The translations under genes and the position numbers were made by a program. A stretch of DNA of 64,000 bases, from NCBI GenBank assembly GCA_035274465.1, contig DATEOF010000103.1, positions 14,507 to 78,506 on the forward strand. The letters are read 5' to 3'. Every line of letters starts with the position of its first letter. The stretch's first letter is position 1. Positions 9,662 to 18,669 of the stretch are shown here, one piece after another. This DNA comes from JADGRF01 sp035274465 (GTDB lineage Bacteria > Myxococcota_A > Polyangia > Polyangiales > JAFGIB01). Under the pieces are notes generated by a model. The model had not been told where the DNA came from, did not search any database, and saw nothing but the letters and a program-made list of their open reading frames with translations.

Positions 9662-12600
9662 TCACGTGCGAGCGAACCGACCCGCGAGCGCTGCAACTGC
9701 CGCGATGAGTTCCTGGGGCTCGGTCGGCTTGGCTACATGATTCTGGAATCCCTCCATGAGTGCGCGGGTACGATCGGTCATCGAGGCGTAGGCCGTGAGC
9801 GCTACGGCCGGAACACGTCCTCCCTTTTCTGCAGGCATGGCGCGGACGCGGCGGATGAGTTCGTAGCCGGACGCCTCGGGCATGCCAATATCGCTGATAA
9901 TGACGTCTGGAATAGCTGCTGAAAACCGATCCAAAGCCTCAGTGACCGAGCCCGCCAGCGTCACCTTTGCTTTACACCCCGTGAGAATGGTCTCCAGCAG
10001 CTCGCGCGCATCAGGCTCATCCTCGCAAACCAGCACGTGAAGACCCTCGAGTTCAGGTGGGCATTTCAGCACCGCGTGCGCATCGCCACGCTGCGCGACG
10101 AGTTTTGCTGTAGAGGGCACTGACGGGGATCGAAGCGGAGAAACCGGCAACCGCACGAGGAACGTCGCACCCTTTGCCTCACCGTCACTACGCGCTTCGA
10201 TGCTGCCGCCATGCAATTCGACGAGGTGCTTTACGATCGCAAGGCCAAGCCCGAGCCCGCCGTACGCGCGTGTAGTTGTGGCGTCTTGCTGCCTGAATGG
10301 CTGGAAAACATGTGGAAGGAATGCAGGCGCAATCCCGGCTCCAGTGTCTGCAACCACGAGCTCGACGTGCGAGTCTTCTCGCTGCATTCGGACGTAGACG
10401 CGGCCGCCCTTCGGCGTAAATTTCACTGCGTTGGACAACAAGTTCCAGACGACCTGCTGGAGACGCTCCGCGTCTCCGTTCAGCGTCCCTGCATCAGGAT
10501 CGAGGAGGACCTGGAGCCGGATGTTCTTCGCGTCCGCCGCGGGCCGGATTACATCGACCGCCGCCTCGACGACTTCCGCGGGCTCGAGCGGCGCCAACGC
10601 AAGTCGCAATTTACCGGTGATGACACGGTTGAAATCGAGCAGGTCCTCGACGAGTTGAACTTGAATCTTGGCGTTGCGCTCGATTGTCTCGAGCGCGCGC
10701 TCTCGCTTGTCCTCGCTCAGATGACCCGAACGCAACATTCGGGCCCATCCAAGGATGGCACTTAGCGGCGTTCGCAACTCGTGCGACGTGACGCCGAGCA
10801 ACTCGTCCTTTGCACGGTTCGCCTCCTCGGCGCGCCTCCGCTCCTGCTGCGTCATCTCGAACAGCCGCGCATTGTCGATGGTGGTTCCCACGCGTCGCCC
10901 GAGCTCCTCCGCGATGTCGACGTCTCGCTGCTCGAAGAGCCTTCCTGATTCCGAGGACGCGAGTGAGATGACCCCGATCGTGCGCCTGTCTAGCTTGATT
11001 GGTACGGTCATCCAGGAACGCAGGCCCAGCAGGCGAATCAGCTCCAGATGATGCGGGCCGCGCGAGCTCGCAACGAGCATATCGTCGGTGATCTCATGAA
11101 CGAACTCAGAAGTGCCCGTTCTGACGATGCGCCGGGCCGCGTCGTTCTCGTCGGCGGGGTACTGCTGTTCGATCTCTCGAATGAGGTCGAGCCGGTGTGG
11201 GTCTGCGTGCGCGATAGCGACGCGTTCCAGGCTGTCCTTGCTGTCCAGGAGCTGTATCGAGCACCAGTCGGCCATGTGGGGCACGGCGAGGCGCGCCAAC
11301 GCTGGCAGCGTCTTGCGGTAGTCCAGCGACGCTGCCAGCAGGCCACCCGCTTCCGCCAGAAAGCGGTGCGTCTCCTCGGACCTTTTGTGGTCATCGATAT
11401 CCGTGCACGAGCCAACCCATCTGACGATGCGCCCTTCGCCGTCTCGAACGCAGGCACCGCGGGCGAGAAACCAACGATAACTGCCATCGGAGGCACGACG
11501 AAGCCGGTACTCGACTTCGTAGGGTTCTCCGGTCGACAGCGCTTTCGTCCAGGCATCGGTCGCCCTGCTGACGTCCTCCGCATGGAGGAGAACATGCCAT
11601 AGCGGCTCGCGCCGCATCTGTTCGAGCGACAGCCCGACATAGCGGAGGAATTCCGGGTTGCAGTACTCGACCCTACCGTCCGGCGTCGTAGTCCAAACAA
11701 GCTGCGGCGACGATTCTGCGAGGGCTCGGTACTGCTGCTCGGCCGTGATGGTCGCGGCGTGCAGGCGAGCATTGTCAATCGCGACGGCTGCTTGCGCTGC
11801 AACCGCGACGATCAAACGCTCGTCTCTGTCCGTGAACACAGCCGTCTGCGCATGACCGAAGAAAAGTCCGCCATGGACTTCACCACCCCGCGAAACGACC
11901 GGCACTGCGAGGTAACTACGCACCGGCAAGTGACCTGCAGGCATCCCGTGATATGGGGAACTCTTGCCGTACCGCGGATCCTTCGTGATGTCATCCGTCC
12001 GTACGACGCCATCGCCCGCAAACGTCGGGGCAAACACTTCGGTGTTACGGGGCATCGGAAAACCAGCGAATTTCTCCCTCGGCACGCCGGCGAGCGTGTA
12101 CAGCATATAGCGGCCGCGCTCTGGATCGTCGACGTTGTAGAAGAACGCGCCAAATTGCGCACGACACAGTGCGGTCGCTTCGTCAGTCAATCGGGCGAAC
12201 ACCGTTTCCAGGTCGAGGTCTTGCGCAATCGCGGTGCCGACGCGATAAAGCGTCTCGTTGATGCGGGACTCCTCGGCCAGCCGTCGTTCCGCACGCTTTG
12301 CCTCCGTTACGTCCAGCACGAGGCTCACGTAACCCTGGACGTTGCCGTTCGCGTCGCGGTCAGGAATATATTGGGCTTGCACGCACCTCGCCCCGCCCGA
12401 AGCGTATGCGACCTCAGACTCGAAGGACACGCGTTGACCCGACAACGCAGCGGCGACCCAGGGGCGGACCGTCTCGTAGGCCTGCATGCCGAGCACGTCG
12501 GAGATGTGTTTGCCGATGAGTTCCGCAGCCGGCCGACCGAACCACTCTTCGTAGGCACGGTTGACCTGCCGATACGTTTCGTCCCTCGACATGTAGGCGA

Positions 12601-13183
12601 CCAGCCCCGGGATCGCGTCGAAGATCAGACGCAGCTCGGACTCGCGGCGACGGAGAGACTCGCTGAGTTCGCGATTGCGTGTGCGGTCCTGCGTGACCTT
12701 GACGAACCCGACGAGCTCACCGGAATCGTCGAGCAAGCGCGACATTGAAACTGCCGCATAGAACCGCGAACCATCCTTGCGTTCGCGCCATCCCTCGCCG
12801 TCGTAGCGCCCCTGTTCCCGGGCGGTCTTTAGCTCGAGCTCGGGCAGCCCTGACGCACGGTCTTCGGGTGTGAAGAAGATCCCGAAGTAGTGACCGCGAA
12901 CGTCTTCGAGCGCATGCCCCTTGATCTGCTGCGCCGCGTGATTGAACGTGACGATCCTACCGTTCGGATCGAGCATCGAGATTGCGTGATCGCGAACACC
13001 GTCAACGATCAGACGCAACCGTTGCTCCTGCTGCCTCAGCTCTCGTTCGATGCTTTCATGTTCTGGAGTAGGGAGACCTGCGGAGCCCCGGCGCGCGAGG
13101 GCTTCCTCCGCAGCCGCGAGCCGTCTGCGCGTCGCTTGCAGCTCCTCGATGAGGGCGTCTTTGCTCTTGGTTTCTTCGTTCAT
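9662..13183 (-). CDS. Hybrid histidine kinase (PAS-PAS-GAF-PAS-GAF-HK-REC)
   Basis: 1173 residues beginning with a coiled coil (about 8-60). PAS 1 (60-170, redox/ligand-type), PAS 2 (180-300), GAF 1 (310-470), PAS 3 (480-610) and GAF 2 (615-770) follow. HisKA has VTSHELRTPLSAIL (His801). HATPase shows NLLSNAVKFTPKGG, DTGAGI and GLGLGLAI. A C-terminal receiver has VIISDIGMPEASG and a distal Lys in HVAKPTEP. All catalytic residues are present and there is no membrane segment. It faces the kinase at 5440, and the single-domain receiver at 13766 and DUF3606 protein lie upstream on the same strand, so they could belong to one signalling cluster (inference). Confidence 0.93.
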   Translation of the reverse strand: MNEETKSKDALIEELQATRRRLAAAEEALARRGSAGLPTPEHESIERELRQQEQRLRLIVDGVRDHAISMLDPNGRIVTFNHAAQQIKGHALEDVRGHYFGIFFTPEDRASGLPELELKTAREQGRYDGEGWRERKDGSRFYAAVSMSRLLDDSGELVGFVKVTQDRTRNRELSESLRRRESELRLIFDAIPGLVAYMSRDETYRQVNRAYEEWFGRPAAELIGKHISDVLGMQAYETVRPWVAAALSGQRVSFESEVAYASGGARCVQAQYIPDRDANGNVQGYVSLVLDVTEAKRAERRLAEESRINETLYRVGTAIAQDLDLETVFARLTDEATALCRAQFGAFFYNVDDPERGRYMLYTLAGVPREKFAGFPMPRNTEVFAPTFAGDGVVRTDDITKDPRYGKSSPYHGMPAGHLPVRSYLAVPVVSRGGEVHGGLFFGHAQTAVFTDRDERLIVAVAAQAAVAIDNARLHAATITAEQQYRALAESSPQLVWTTTPDGRVEYCNPEFLRYVGLSLEQMRREPLWHVLLHAEDVSRATDAWTKALSTGEPYEVEYRLRRASDGSYRWFLARGACVRDGEGRIVRWVGSCTDIDDHKRSEETHRFLAEAGGLLAASLDYRKTLPALARLAVPHMADWCSIQLLDSKDSLERVAIAHADPHRLDLIREIEQQYPADENDAARRIVRTGTSEFVHEITDDMLVASSRGPHHLELIRLLGLRSWMTVPIKLDRRTIGVISLASSESGRLFEQRDVDIAEELGRRVGTTIDNARLFEMTQQERRRAEEANRAKDELLGVTSHELRTPLSAILGWARMLRSGHLSEDKRERALETIERNAKIQVQLVEDLLDFNRVITGKLRLALAPLEPAEVVEAAVDVIRPAADAKNIRLQVLLDPDAGTLNGDAERLQQVVWNLLSNAVKFTPKGGRVYVRMQREDSHVELVVADTGAGIAPAFLPHVFQPFRQQDATTTRAYGGLGLGLAIVKHLVELHGGSIEARSDGEAKGATFLVRLPVSPLRSPSVPSTAKLVAQRGDAHAVLKCPPELEGLHVLVCEDEPDARELLETILTGCKAKVTLAGSVTEALDRFSAAIPDVIISDIGMPEASGYELIRRVRAMPAEKGGRVPAVALTAYASMTDRTRALMEGFQNHVAKPTEPQELIAAVAALAGRFART

Positions 13184-13289
13184 CGGATATCGCCACGATG
13201 AGCAGTGCTTGCTTCGCGGCTAGCTCGGCCTGCTGTGGGGATAGCTTCGCTGGCGAGCGGATGAACGCGCCGGGGGTCGAGAATGTCTG

Positions 13290-13490
13290 TCACTTGTAGG
13301 TGGCATACGCATGCTGCGCGCCTGGTGCTTCTTCACGTCCGCGGCCATCGGCCCCAACTCGCGTGACCGCTTCCTTCAGCTGGTCCGGCGTGACACGGAG
13401 TTGCCGCGTCCAGTATTCGACCTCGTAGTCTTCGTGTATGTCGATGCGGCTTGCGTCCGCGGGCACTCGCCCGCTTTTGTCATCGGTCAT
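13290..13490 (-). CDS. DUF3606 domain small protein
   Basis: A 66-residue protein beginning MTDDKSGRVPADASRIDIHE and containing DYEVEYWTRQLRVTPDQLKE. This matches the DUF3606 pattern (DDK, R-I-x-x-x-E, Y-E-V-x-Y-W-T, G/V-x-x-D-x-L). These small cytosolic proteins often occur on plasmids and stress islands next to response regulators and hemerythrins; their role is unknown. It lies 107 bases upstream of the minus-strand kinase. Its short C-terminal tail is unlike the core and rich in Ala and Tyr. Confidence 0.85.
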   Translation of the reverse strand: MTDDKSGRVPADASRIDIHEDYEVEYWTRQLRVTPDQLKEAVTRVGADGRGREEAPGAQHAYATYK

Positions 13491-13765
13491 AGCTATTCAC
13501 ATGTGCACGGGAATCCGTTCGTGAAGGGGCGCCACGAGCACGCCTGCAATTTTCTGACCACTACCCGGCCCAGACCTGACTCCGATGAGAAGAGTTTACC
13601 GGTGGTCAGGATTTGAAATCACAGGACTTTTCGAGCGCTCCCCAGGCTCCAAAGCCGCGCCGGCGGTCGGCGCAGAGCCGGAGGCCGGCGCCTTCGTTGC
13701 GCCGCAGCTGGGCGCCTGTCAGGCGGTGGCCTGCCTCAGGGAGAGGCCGTGCCTTCCAGTCGCGC

Positions 13766-14131
13766 TCATTCTGCAGGCGATCCGCAGAACTCGCGAACGA
13801 GTGCGAGTAGAACGCCCGGGGCCGCAGGTTTACGGACGAAATGCTGAGCTTGTGGTGCATCGGATGGTTCACCTCCCGCGGAGAGAACAACCACAGGCAA
13901 GGCCGCGAGGCGGTGCGTATCGTGCAAAACTTTCAGCAGCTCCGGCCCACTCATCACGGGCATCATCAGATCGAGCAACACCAAGCAGGGATTTCCGCGC
14001 ATCTCGCCCAAGACCTCGAGGGCCTGCTCGCCATGCTCGGCTTCGATGACCTCGTAGCCTTCCTTGCGTAGGACCACTCCAACAAGCTTGCGAATGTCGG
14101 GATCATCCTCCACGAGAAGAATTGTTTTCAT
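13766..14131 (-). CDS. Single-domain response regulator (CheY-like)
   Basis: 121 residues forming one receiver domain. It has the acidic pair in ILLVEDDPDI, the phosphoacceptor Asp in LVLLDLMMPVMSG, a switch Ser in VVLSAGG and the Lys in HFVRKPA. There is no output domain, so it probably works in phosphorelay or by protein binding, plausibly with the neighbouring hybrid kinases. A stretch of about 110 bases of this gene (13879-13987) is repeated at 32878-32987. That repeat shows this locus or a relative has been copied into the rearranged zone. Confidence 0.92.
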   Translation of the reverse strand: MKTILLVEDDPDIRKLVGVVLRKEGYEVIEAEHGEQALEVLGEMRGNPCLVLLDLMMPVMSGPELLKVLHDTHRLAALPVVVLSAGGEPSDAPQAQHFVRKPAAPGVLLALVREFCGSPAE

Positions 14132-14203
14132 GCAACTCTCCCAATCCGAACGCGTTCACAAAGTGTGCGCCAATCGCCAAAGGTCAACGGAAGCGCGTCA
14201 GCG

Positions 14204-14440
14204 ATGTACATCGAAGCACAGGTGCACGGCGAGGTGGTCCTGAGCGAGGACGTGGAAGCGCTAGTGGTCGATCCGTCTTTCCGAGGAACGGACACCGGCC
14301 GAGTTCTCGATCAACTCTGCAAGATCCACGGGATCGAGTGTCACTTCCACACAGGCTCGGCGCTCGCGGTGTCCCAAGTCCGACCCGACTTTCGCGGTCC
14401 CACGATGCCATCGCTTGCCTCCCGCGTCGCAGCAATTGCT
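14204..14440 (+). pseudogene. DUF3626 protein, C-terminal fragment
   Basis: From the ATG at 14204 the reading frame gives MYIEAQVHGEVVLSEDVEAL, then LVVDPSFRGTDTG and FRGPTMPSLASRVA. This agrees with the conserved C-terminal part of DUF3626 proteins (IEAQxHG, DPSFRGT, FRGPxxPxLA). The N-terminal two thirds are missing, and after about 14440 the frame runs into unrelated sequence. It is a truncated copy, divergent from the response regulator at 13766. Confidence 0.5.
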
Positions 14441-14574
14441 GGTCGGGTGACAGCTGCCGCTGATGGCGGCCGCATAGATGCAGCGACGATCGGCGTCGCG
14501 GTCAATGGCCTAGCTCGTGAGCCCGCGACCTGGTCGGACCGAGGCACCCGCGGGGAGGTACCGCAGGAGCCAGG

Positions 14575-14691
14575 ACGATCAAGCTGTGGAACGCGCAGAC
14601 CGGCCAGTGCGAGACTACGCTCACGGGGCATTCGGGTGGATGTCCGCGCTGGCGGTGCTCGGCGACGGTCGGATCGCCTCGGCCGCGTAGC
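14575..14691 (+). pseudogene. WD40-repeat remnant
   Basis: The frame starting at 14575 reads TIKLWNAQTGQCETTLTGHS, an unmistakable end and start of WD40 blades (xIKLWNxxTGxxxxTLxGHS). After a one-base shift near 14637 the next frame reads GWMSALAVLGDGRIASA, the following inner strand of a blade. Only one repeat survives, out of frame and without a start. It is debris of a WD40 protein or NACHT/kinase-WD40 fusion. Confidence 0.6.
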
Positions 14692-14752
14692 ATGCCAGCG
14701 TTCGGTATGCGGCCCTTGCTGGCGTGTAAGGCCCGGGTTACATCTGCATCCC

Positions 14753-15388
14753 GTGCTCTCGACGATCAGTAGAGTACGCGCGGCGCTCCTCGAGGGCGAG
14801 GCGTGCGATGATGCCAGCTTCGATGCGTTCATTCCGGTGCACGATCGTGCGGTCTCGGAAGAGTACTGGACGCCGCTGCAGGTGGCCGTGCGCGTGGCGA
14901 AGTGGCTCGACGAGCGGGGCGTGCGGTCGGTGGTCGACGTGGGTTCGGGCGTCGGCAAGTTCTGCGTTGCCGCGGCGCTGTGCGGGCGTTTTGAATGCAT
15001 CGGCATCGAACATCGGCCGCGGCTCGTGGCGGCGGCGCGGCACTTGGCGGAAGTGTTCGGCGTCGAGGACCGCGTGCACTTCGTGAGGTCCGCCGCAGGA
15101 TCGTGGCCGGCGGCCGACGCATACTATCTGTATAACCCGTTCGGCGAGAACTTGTGCTCGCGTGAGAATCAGCTGGACGCCAGCGTCGAGCTCACGGCCG
15201 AGCGATACCGCCGCGAGGTGGAGGCTACCGAGCGCCTGTTCGCGCTTGCGCCGGTTGGAACCCTGGTCGTCACGTACAACGGCTTTGGCGGGCGTATGCC
15301 TGAAAGTTATCGAGAAGTCGCAGTAGACCGTGCCCAGCCCTATGAGCTCTGCCTGTGGCGTCAATCGTTCGATTCGCACGTGGATTGA
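14753..15388 (+). CDS. SAM-dependent methyltransferase
   Basis: About 211 residues. The motif I region SVVDVGSGVGKFCVAAAL is the Gly-rich SAM-binding loop. It is followed by ECIGIEHRPRLVAAARHLAE (motif II acidic end of strand 2) and by DAYYLYNPFGENL where the NPPY-like post-strand-4 motif would be. A C-terminal GTLVVTYNGFGG strand completes the Rossmann fold. The GTG at 14753 is chosen as the start just ahead of the conserved domain, because the frame upstream is WD40/DUF3626 debris. The target is unknown. It ends 142 bases before the FG-GAP lipoprotein. Confidence 0.8.
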   Translation: MLSTISRVRAALLEGEACDDASFDAFIPVHDRAVSEEYWTPLQVAVRVAKWLDERGVRSVVDVGSGVGKFCVAAALCGRFECIGIEHRPRLVAAARHLAEVFGVEDRVHFVRSAAGSWPAADAYYLYNPFGENLCSRENQLDASVELTAERYRREVEATERLFALAPVGTLVVTYNGFGGRMPESYREVAVDRAQPYELCLWRQSFDSHVD

Positions 15389-15530
15389 AACCGGTCGAGA
15401 CACGGCCGAGGTCCAACGCGCCGGCCGCGCGTGGATGATCGTCGAGCCCCGCTGGATCGAAGCTCATGAATCGCGCATGCTGGCGCTCCGGATGTACTGT
15501 GACCGGCTGGACGAAGCGTGCTCGTGTGCG

Positions 15531-16937
15531 ATGCGGATACGAACAATCCACGTTGTACGTGCCGGCCTGCGCCCTGTCTCCGTCGGCTGGGCACTCGCGC
15601 TCGCGGCATGCACAACGGGTGAGCTGTGCCAGATTCCGGACGAACCATGCGCCGAGCGGCCGGGGACGTACCACGTCTGCGAGCGCGGCGCGAGCGACGG
15701 CTCCTTCTCTGGACGCAGCAACTTCTACATCGAGCAAGCGTGCGGTGGAATCGACCCGGTGTGCCGCCCGATGGGCGAGCATGGACATGTATGTGAGGAC
15801 AGAGGGTCCCCCGAGCCATGCACATCGACGCGGGTCATCCTCAGGCCGGAGCTCGCCACGCGCAGCGACCTGCTCGACGTCACCGATGTCGACGGTGACG
15901 GGCGACCCGACCTGTTGCTCGGCTGCAACGGTGGCGGGGTCGAATACTGTGGACTGTGGCTCTCGCGCCAAATGTCCGACGGCAGCTTCGAGTCGCCGCG
16001 CGCGCTCGGGCAGCGTGGCGCAGATTTCAGGAACCATCGCATCGGCGACGTCGATGGAGACGGACTGCCGGACCTGCTGCTCGAGTGGGGACCGCCGGCT
16101 CGAAGCATGCCGGGCACGCTCGATGTGCTGCACGGAAGTGGGGGGGATCTCGCGCTCGCAACCTCATACCCGCTCGACGCCTACGAAGCGCTCGCCGCCG
16201 TTCACGACCTCGACGACGACGGCCATGCCGAAGTGATCTTGGTTACGGGTACGGGCGTAGTGGTGCTGTCGTTCACGGGAACGGAACTGACTGAACGAGA
16301 ACGTTTTGAAGTCGCAATCGATCCGGTCCGGAGTGCCCATCTCCAGCCCCAAGGTGTCTCCGTTCTCGACATCAAGGGCGACCGCAGGCCTTTTCTGTTC
16401 GTGGACCTCGGCGACGAATATCAAACGTATCGTCCGGAGCGCCAGAGTCACGTGTTCGCGCCCGATGCGGTTCGCTTGTTCAAGCAGCAATTCGCCGTCG
16501 CAGATTTCGATCACGATGGCGCGAGCGACCTGGTGACGATCGAGAGTTCCGAGGGCATGCGCCCGCGGCTCCGAGTCGAGACGTCGAACCGAGACGGAAC
16601 GACCCTCACTCCTCGACCAGGCGCAGTGATGCCTTACGACGGCACGACGCTGCTCGCGGGCGACGTCGATGGGGATGGCAACCAAGACGCCGTCGTACTC
16701 CACGGCTACGGGCGCATCAGCGTCGCGCTCGGAGACGGAACCGGGAACCTCAAGGCTGCGCGCACGTTCCTAGCCGAGCTCGCGGGTGAGACCGATCGCT
16801 CCGCCGAGAGTTTTTTGCTCGATGTCGACGGCGACGGCGCCGGCGACTTGATCACAGGCACCGAGCTGCCCGCCACGCGGGAACAGCCGATTCCCGGCCC
16901 CGTGACCCTGCGGCTGACACCACACGCGTGCTTGTAG
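15531..16937 (+). CDS. FG-GAP/VCBS-repeat lipoprotein
   Basis: 468 residues. The ATG at 15531 gives a short basic N-terminus, a hydrophobic stretch and lipobox ALAAC. A Cys-rich region of about 100 residues follows. The rest is a seven-blade-like propeller with at least six Ca-binding loops of DxDGDGxxD type: DVDGDGRPDLLLG, DVDGDGLPDLLLE, DLDDDGHAEVILV, DFDHDGASDLVTI, DVDGDGNQDAVVL and DVDGDGAGDLITG. Such integrin-like propellers sit outside the cell and bind Ca and partner proteins. Many paralogues of this type occur in myxobacteria. No enzyme domain is seen. Confidence 0.87.
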   Translation: MRIRTIHVVRAGLRPVSVGWALALAACTTGELCQIPDEPCAERPGTYHVCERGASDGSFSGRSNFYIEQACGGIDPVCRPMGEHGHVCEDRGSPEPCTSTRVILRPELATRSDLLDVTDVDGDGRPDLLLGCNGGGVEYCGLWLSRQMSDGSFESPRALGQRGADFRNHRIGDVDGDGLPDLLLEWGPPARSMPGTLDVLHGSGGDLALATSYPLDAYEALAAVHDLDDDGHAEVILVTGTGVVVLSFTGTELTERERFEVAIDPVRSAHLQPQGVSVLDIKGDRRPFLFVDLGDEYQTYRPERQSHVFAPDAVRLFKQQFAVADFDHDGASDLVTIESSEGMRPRLRVETSNRDGTTLTPRPGAVMPYDGTTLLAGDVDGDGNQDAVVLHGYGRISVALGDGTGNLKAARTFLAELAGETDRSAESFLLDVDGDGAGDLITGTELPATREQPIPGPVTLRLTPHACL

Positions 16938-17236
16938 CTCGCGAATGCGTTGTCGTTTCTCGCGATTCTTGGGCTGGTACTAGCGAGCGCGGCGATGCGA
17001 TCCTTACGTCGGACGTCGACGACATTGATGCCCTCTGCGAACATTTTCGATCAGTCGCCGTCGTGTTGTAATGCTCCCGCGCCGGCGGCGCGACGCGTCA
17101 GGGTGGAACGAGCGCGGGGAGCACGGCGCCGCCGGGCAGCGCCGGGGCCTGAGACGCTGTAGCTGCCGTCCGCAGCGCTCGTGTCCGAGTCGATGACTGT
17201 CGGACCTTGCTTGAACTCGAGCAGAGCACCCCGCGC

Positions 17237-17263
17237 AGTGTGCCAACGATCGATCACGCGGCT
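17237..17263 (-). mobile_element. 27 bp remnant of a transposase 3' end
   Basis: These 27 bases are identical to 57092-57118, which span the stop codon and immediate 3' flank of a transposase C-terminal remnant. The 16938-17454 gap otherwise holds a minus-strand stretch resembling a secreted-protein tail (DGSYSV), the 18 bp motif at 17297 and the VOC remnant at 17397. Confidence 0.5.
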
Positions 17264-17296
17264 GCGCACGGGAATGCTGCGTTAGCTCAGAGCTGC

Positions 17297-17314
17297 ATGT
17301 CAATTTCGTTCAAG
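17297..17314 (+). promoter_or_regulatory. 18 bp repeated motif, copy 1
   Basis: ATGTCAATTTCGTTCAAG. The same 18 bases occur at 27391-27408, and with one change (T to A) at 21811-21828. It lies 141 bases upstream of the AraC regulator start at 17455. All three copies are on the plus strand ahead of plus-strand genes, so I read it as a possible regulator-binding site (inference). Confidence 0.45.
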
Positions 17315-17396
17315 TGAACGGGGCCGCCCCCACTCTATGCTGCGCACAGCGCAGCACGTGTCGATCAGTTTCAGATGAAGGCTGGGAAACGCACTT

Positions 17397-17450
17397 GTGA
17401 GTATCGCAAAAGATCCAGACGGTAACATGCTGGGGCTCGTACAGCGTTGA
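17397..17450 (+). pseudogene. C-terminal remnant of a VOC (glyoxalase-like) gene
   Basis: Eighteen codons ending in TGA encode VSIAKDPDGNMLGLVQR. They closely match the last residues of the VOC lipoprotein ending at 22950 (AKDPDGYMLQFVQR), including the nucleotide string gtacagcgttga. A stop shortly upstream shows that the rest is gone. The remnant sits 4 bases ahead of the AraC regulator. Confidence 0.65.
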
Positions 17451-17454
17451 GCGG

Positions 17455-18537
17455 ATGTACATGGTAGAGCTTCGCAGTGACATTGCGGATTACACCGCTT
17501 CAACCGGTCTATGTTGGCTGCTGCTCAGATATCTGCAGCGCCAAGGCGTCGCGCTGTGTAATCTCCGCCTGGCACCGAAGCTCGAGCTCGAGCAACTGAT
17601 CGCGCCGGCTTCGCGCGTGAGCCTCTTGGACCTTGAACGGTTGTGGACGTGGGCTGCGACTCTTGTGCCCGGTGGACAGCCGCTCGGCATCAGGGTTGCC
17701 GAGACGATGGTTCCGAGCGCGCCCGAATCCTGGCCGATGCCGTTCGCGTTGCTCGAAAGTATCGGCCGTTTTAGTCAGACACTGCAAGAGGGATTGCAGA
17801 GGCAGCTGCCGTTCATGCGGTTGCTGTGCGATGGGTTGTCTGTGAAGGTCGAGGACTGGACGCGCGACCGACTGCTAATCTCTTGGGAGCACGCCCTTCC
17901 GCGGTTCGTGCCACATGATCTGAACGATTTTCACCTTGCCGCTACGCTCGTGTTGTTACGGCGGATCATTGGGGAGAAAGCCGTCGTGCCGGTGGAGACC
18001 TGGATCACACGCAACGAGCCCAAGAACGCGCTGGCGTACCGCGTATTCTTCGGACCCACGCTGCGGTTCCGTGCTTCACAGCCAGCCCTCGTAGTGAGCA
18101 TTGCTGCCACGCAAGATTTACTGCCCAGTCACGATCCGGTGATGCTGCAGGCCATGGAACATCACGGCCATGCATTGCTGTGTCGCTTGCCTCGCCTGCC
18201 GGACTTCCTGCTGGATGTTCGCGAGCACATAGAAGCGGAGCTTCCAAACGGCAAGCCGACTGCAGATCGCATTGCCGAACGATTCCGCCTATCGTCGCGG
18301 TCACTTCACCGTCGGCTACACTTGCAAGAGACCACTTTCCAACGGCAACTCGATCACGTGCGCTACAAACTGGCAATGAAGTATTTGGCCGCAGAGTGCT
18401 ATGATCTACGCGAAATCGCCTGGCTCCTAGGCTTCACGGACCACCGGAAGTTTCAACGCGCTTTCAGCAGGTGGGCCGGCCAGAGTCCTGGCGCGTATCG
18501 ATGGAGCGTCCGCGCCGCCACGTCCGCATCGATATAG
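17455..18537 (+). CDS. AraC-family regulator with arabinose-binding-type N-domain
   Basis: 360 residues. The N-terminal about 190 residues fit the Arabinose_bd-type ligand domain of the OruR/ArgR-like AraC group (YLQRQGVAL near the start, PFALLESIGRFSQTL later). The C-terminal about 100 residues are the double helix-turn-helix: TADRIAERFRLSSRSLHRRL, then LREIAWLLGFTDHRKFQRAF and the closing F-x-R-W-x-G-x-S-P-G-x-Y signature. It probably senses a small metabolite and activates neighbouring genes. The adjoining VOC remnant and the 18 bp motifs suggest it once controlled, or still controls, VOC genes. Confidence 0.9.
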   Translation: MYMVELRSDIADYTASTGLCWLLLRYLQRQGVALCNLRLAPKLELEQLIAPASRVSLLDLERLWTWAATLVPGGQPLGIRVAETMVPSAPESWPMPFALLESIGRFSQTLQEGLQRQLPFMRLLCDGLSVKVEDWTRDRLLISWEHALPRFVPHDLNDFHLAATLVLLRRIIGEKAVVPVETWITRNEPKNALAYRVFFGPTLRFRASQPALVVSIAATQDLLPSHDPVMLQAMEHHGHALLCRLPRLPDFLLDVREHIEAELPNGKPTADRIAERFRLSSRSLHRRLHLQETTFQRQLDHVRYKLAMKYLAAECYDLREIAWLLGFTDHRKFQRAFSRWAGQSPGAYRWSVRAATSASI

Positions 18538-18669
18538 ACACCGCCGTGGCGCCACCGAAGGGGACTCCCAATACGACGGCCCAAACGCTCAAGACACAAC
18601 GCTCTTGGTACGCTGCGCTGGCTTCAGCCGCGCAACGCCGGGGTTGCACACGGTGGGTTGATATCCGAA

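Noticed and set aside
13600..13660. Possible tRNA-like T-arm string near 13610
   Set aside because: No acceptor or anticodon stem can be formed around it.
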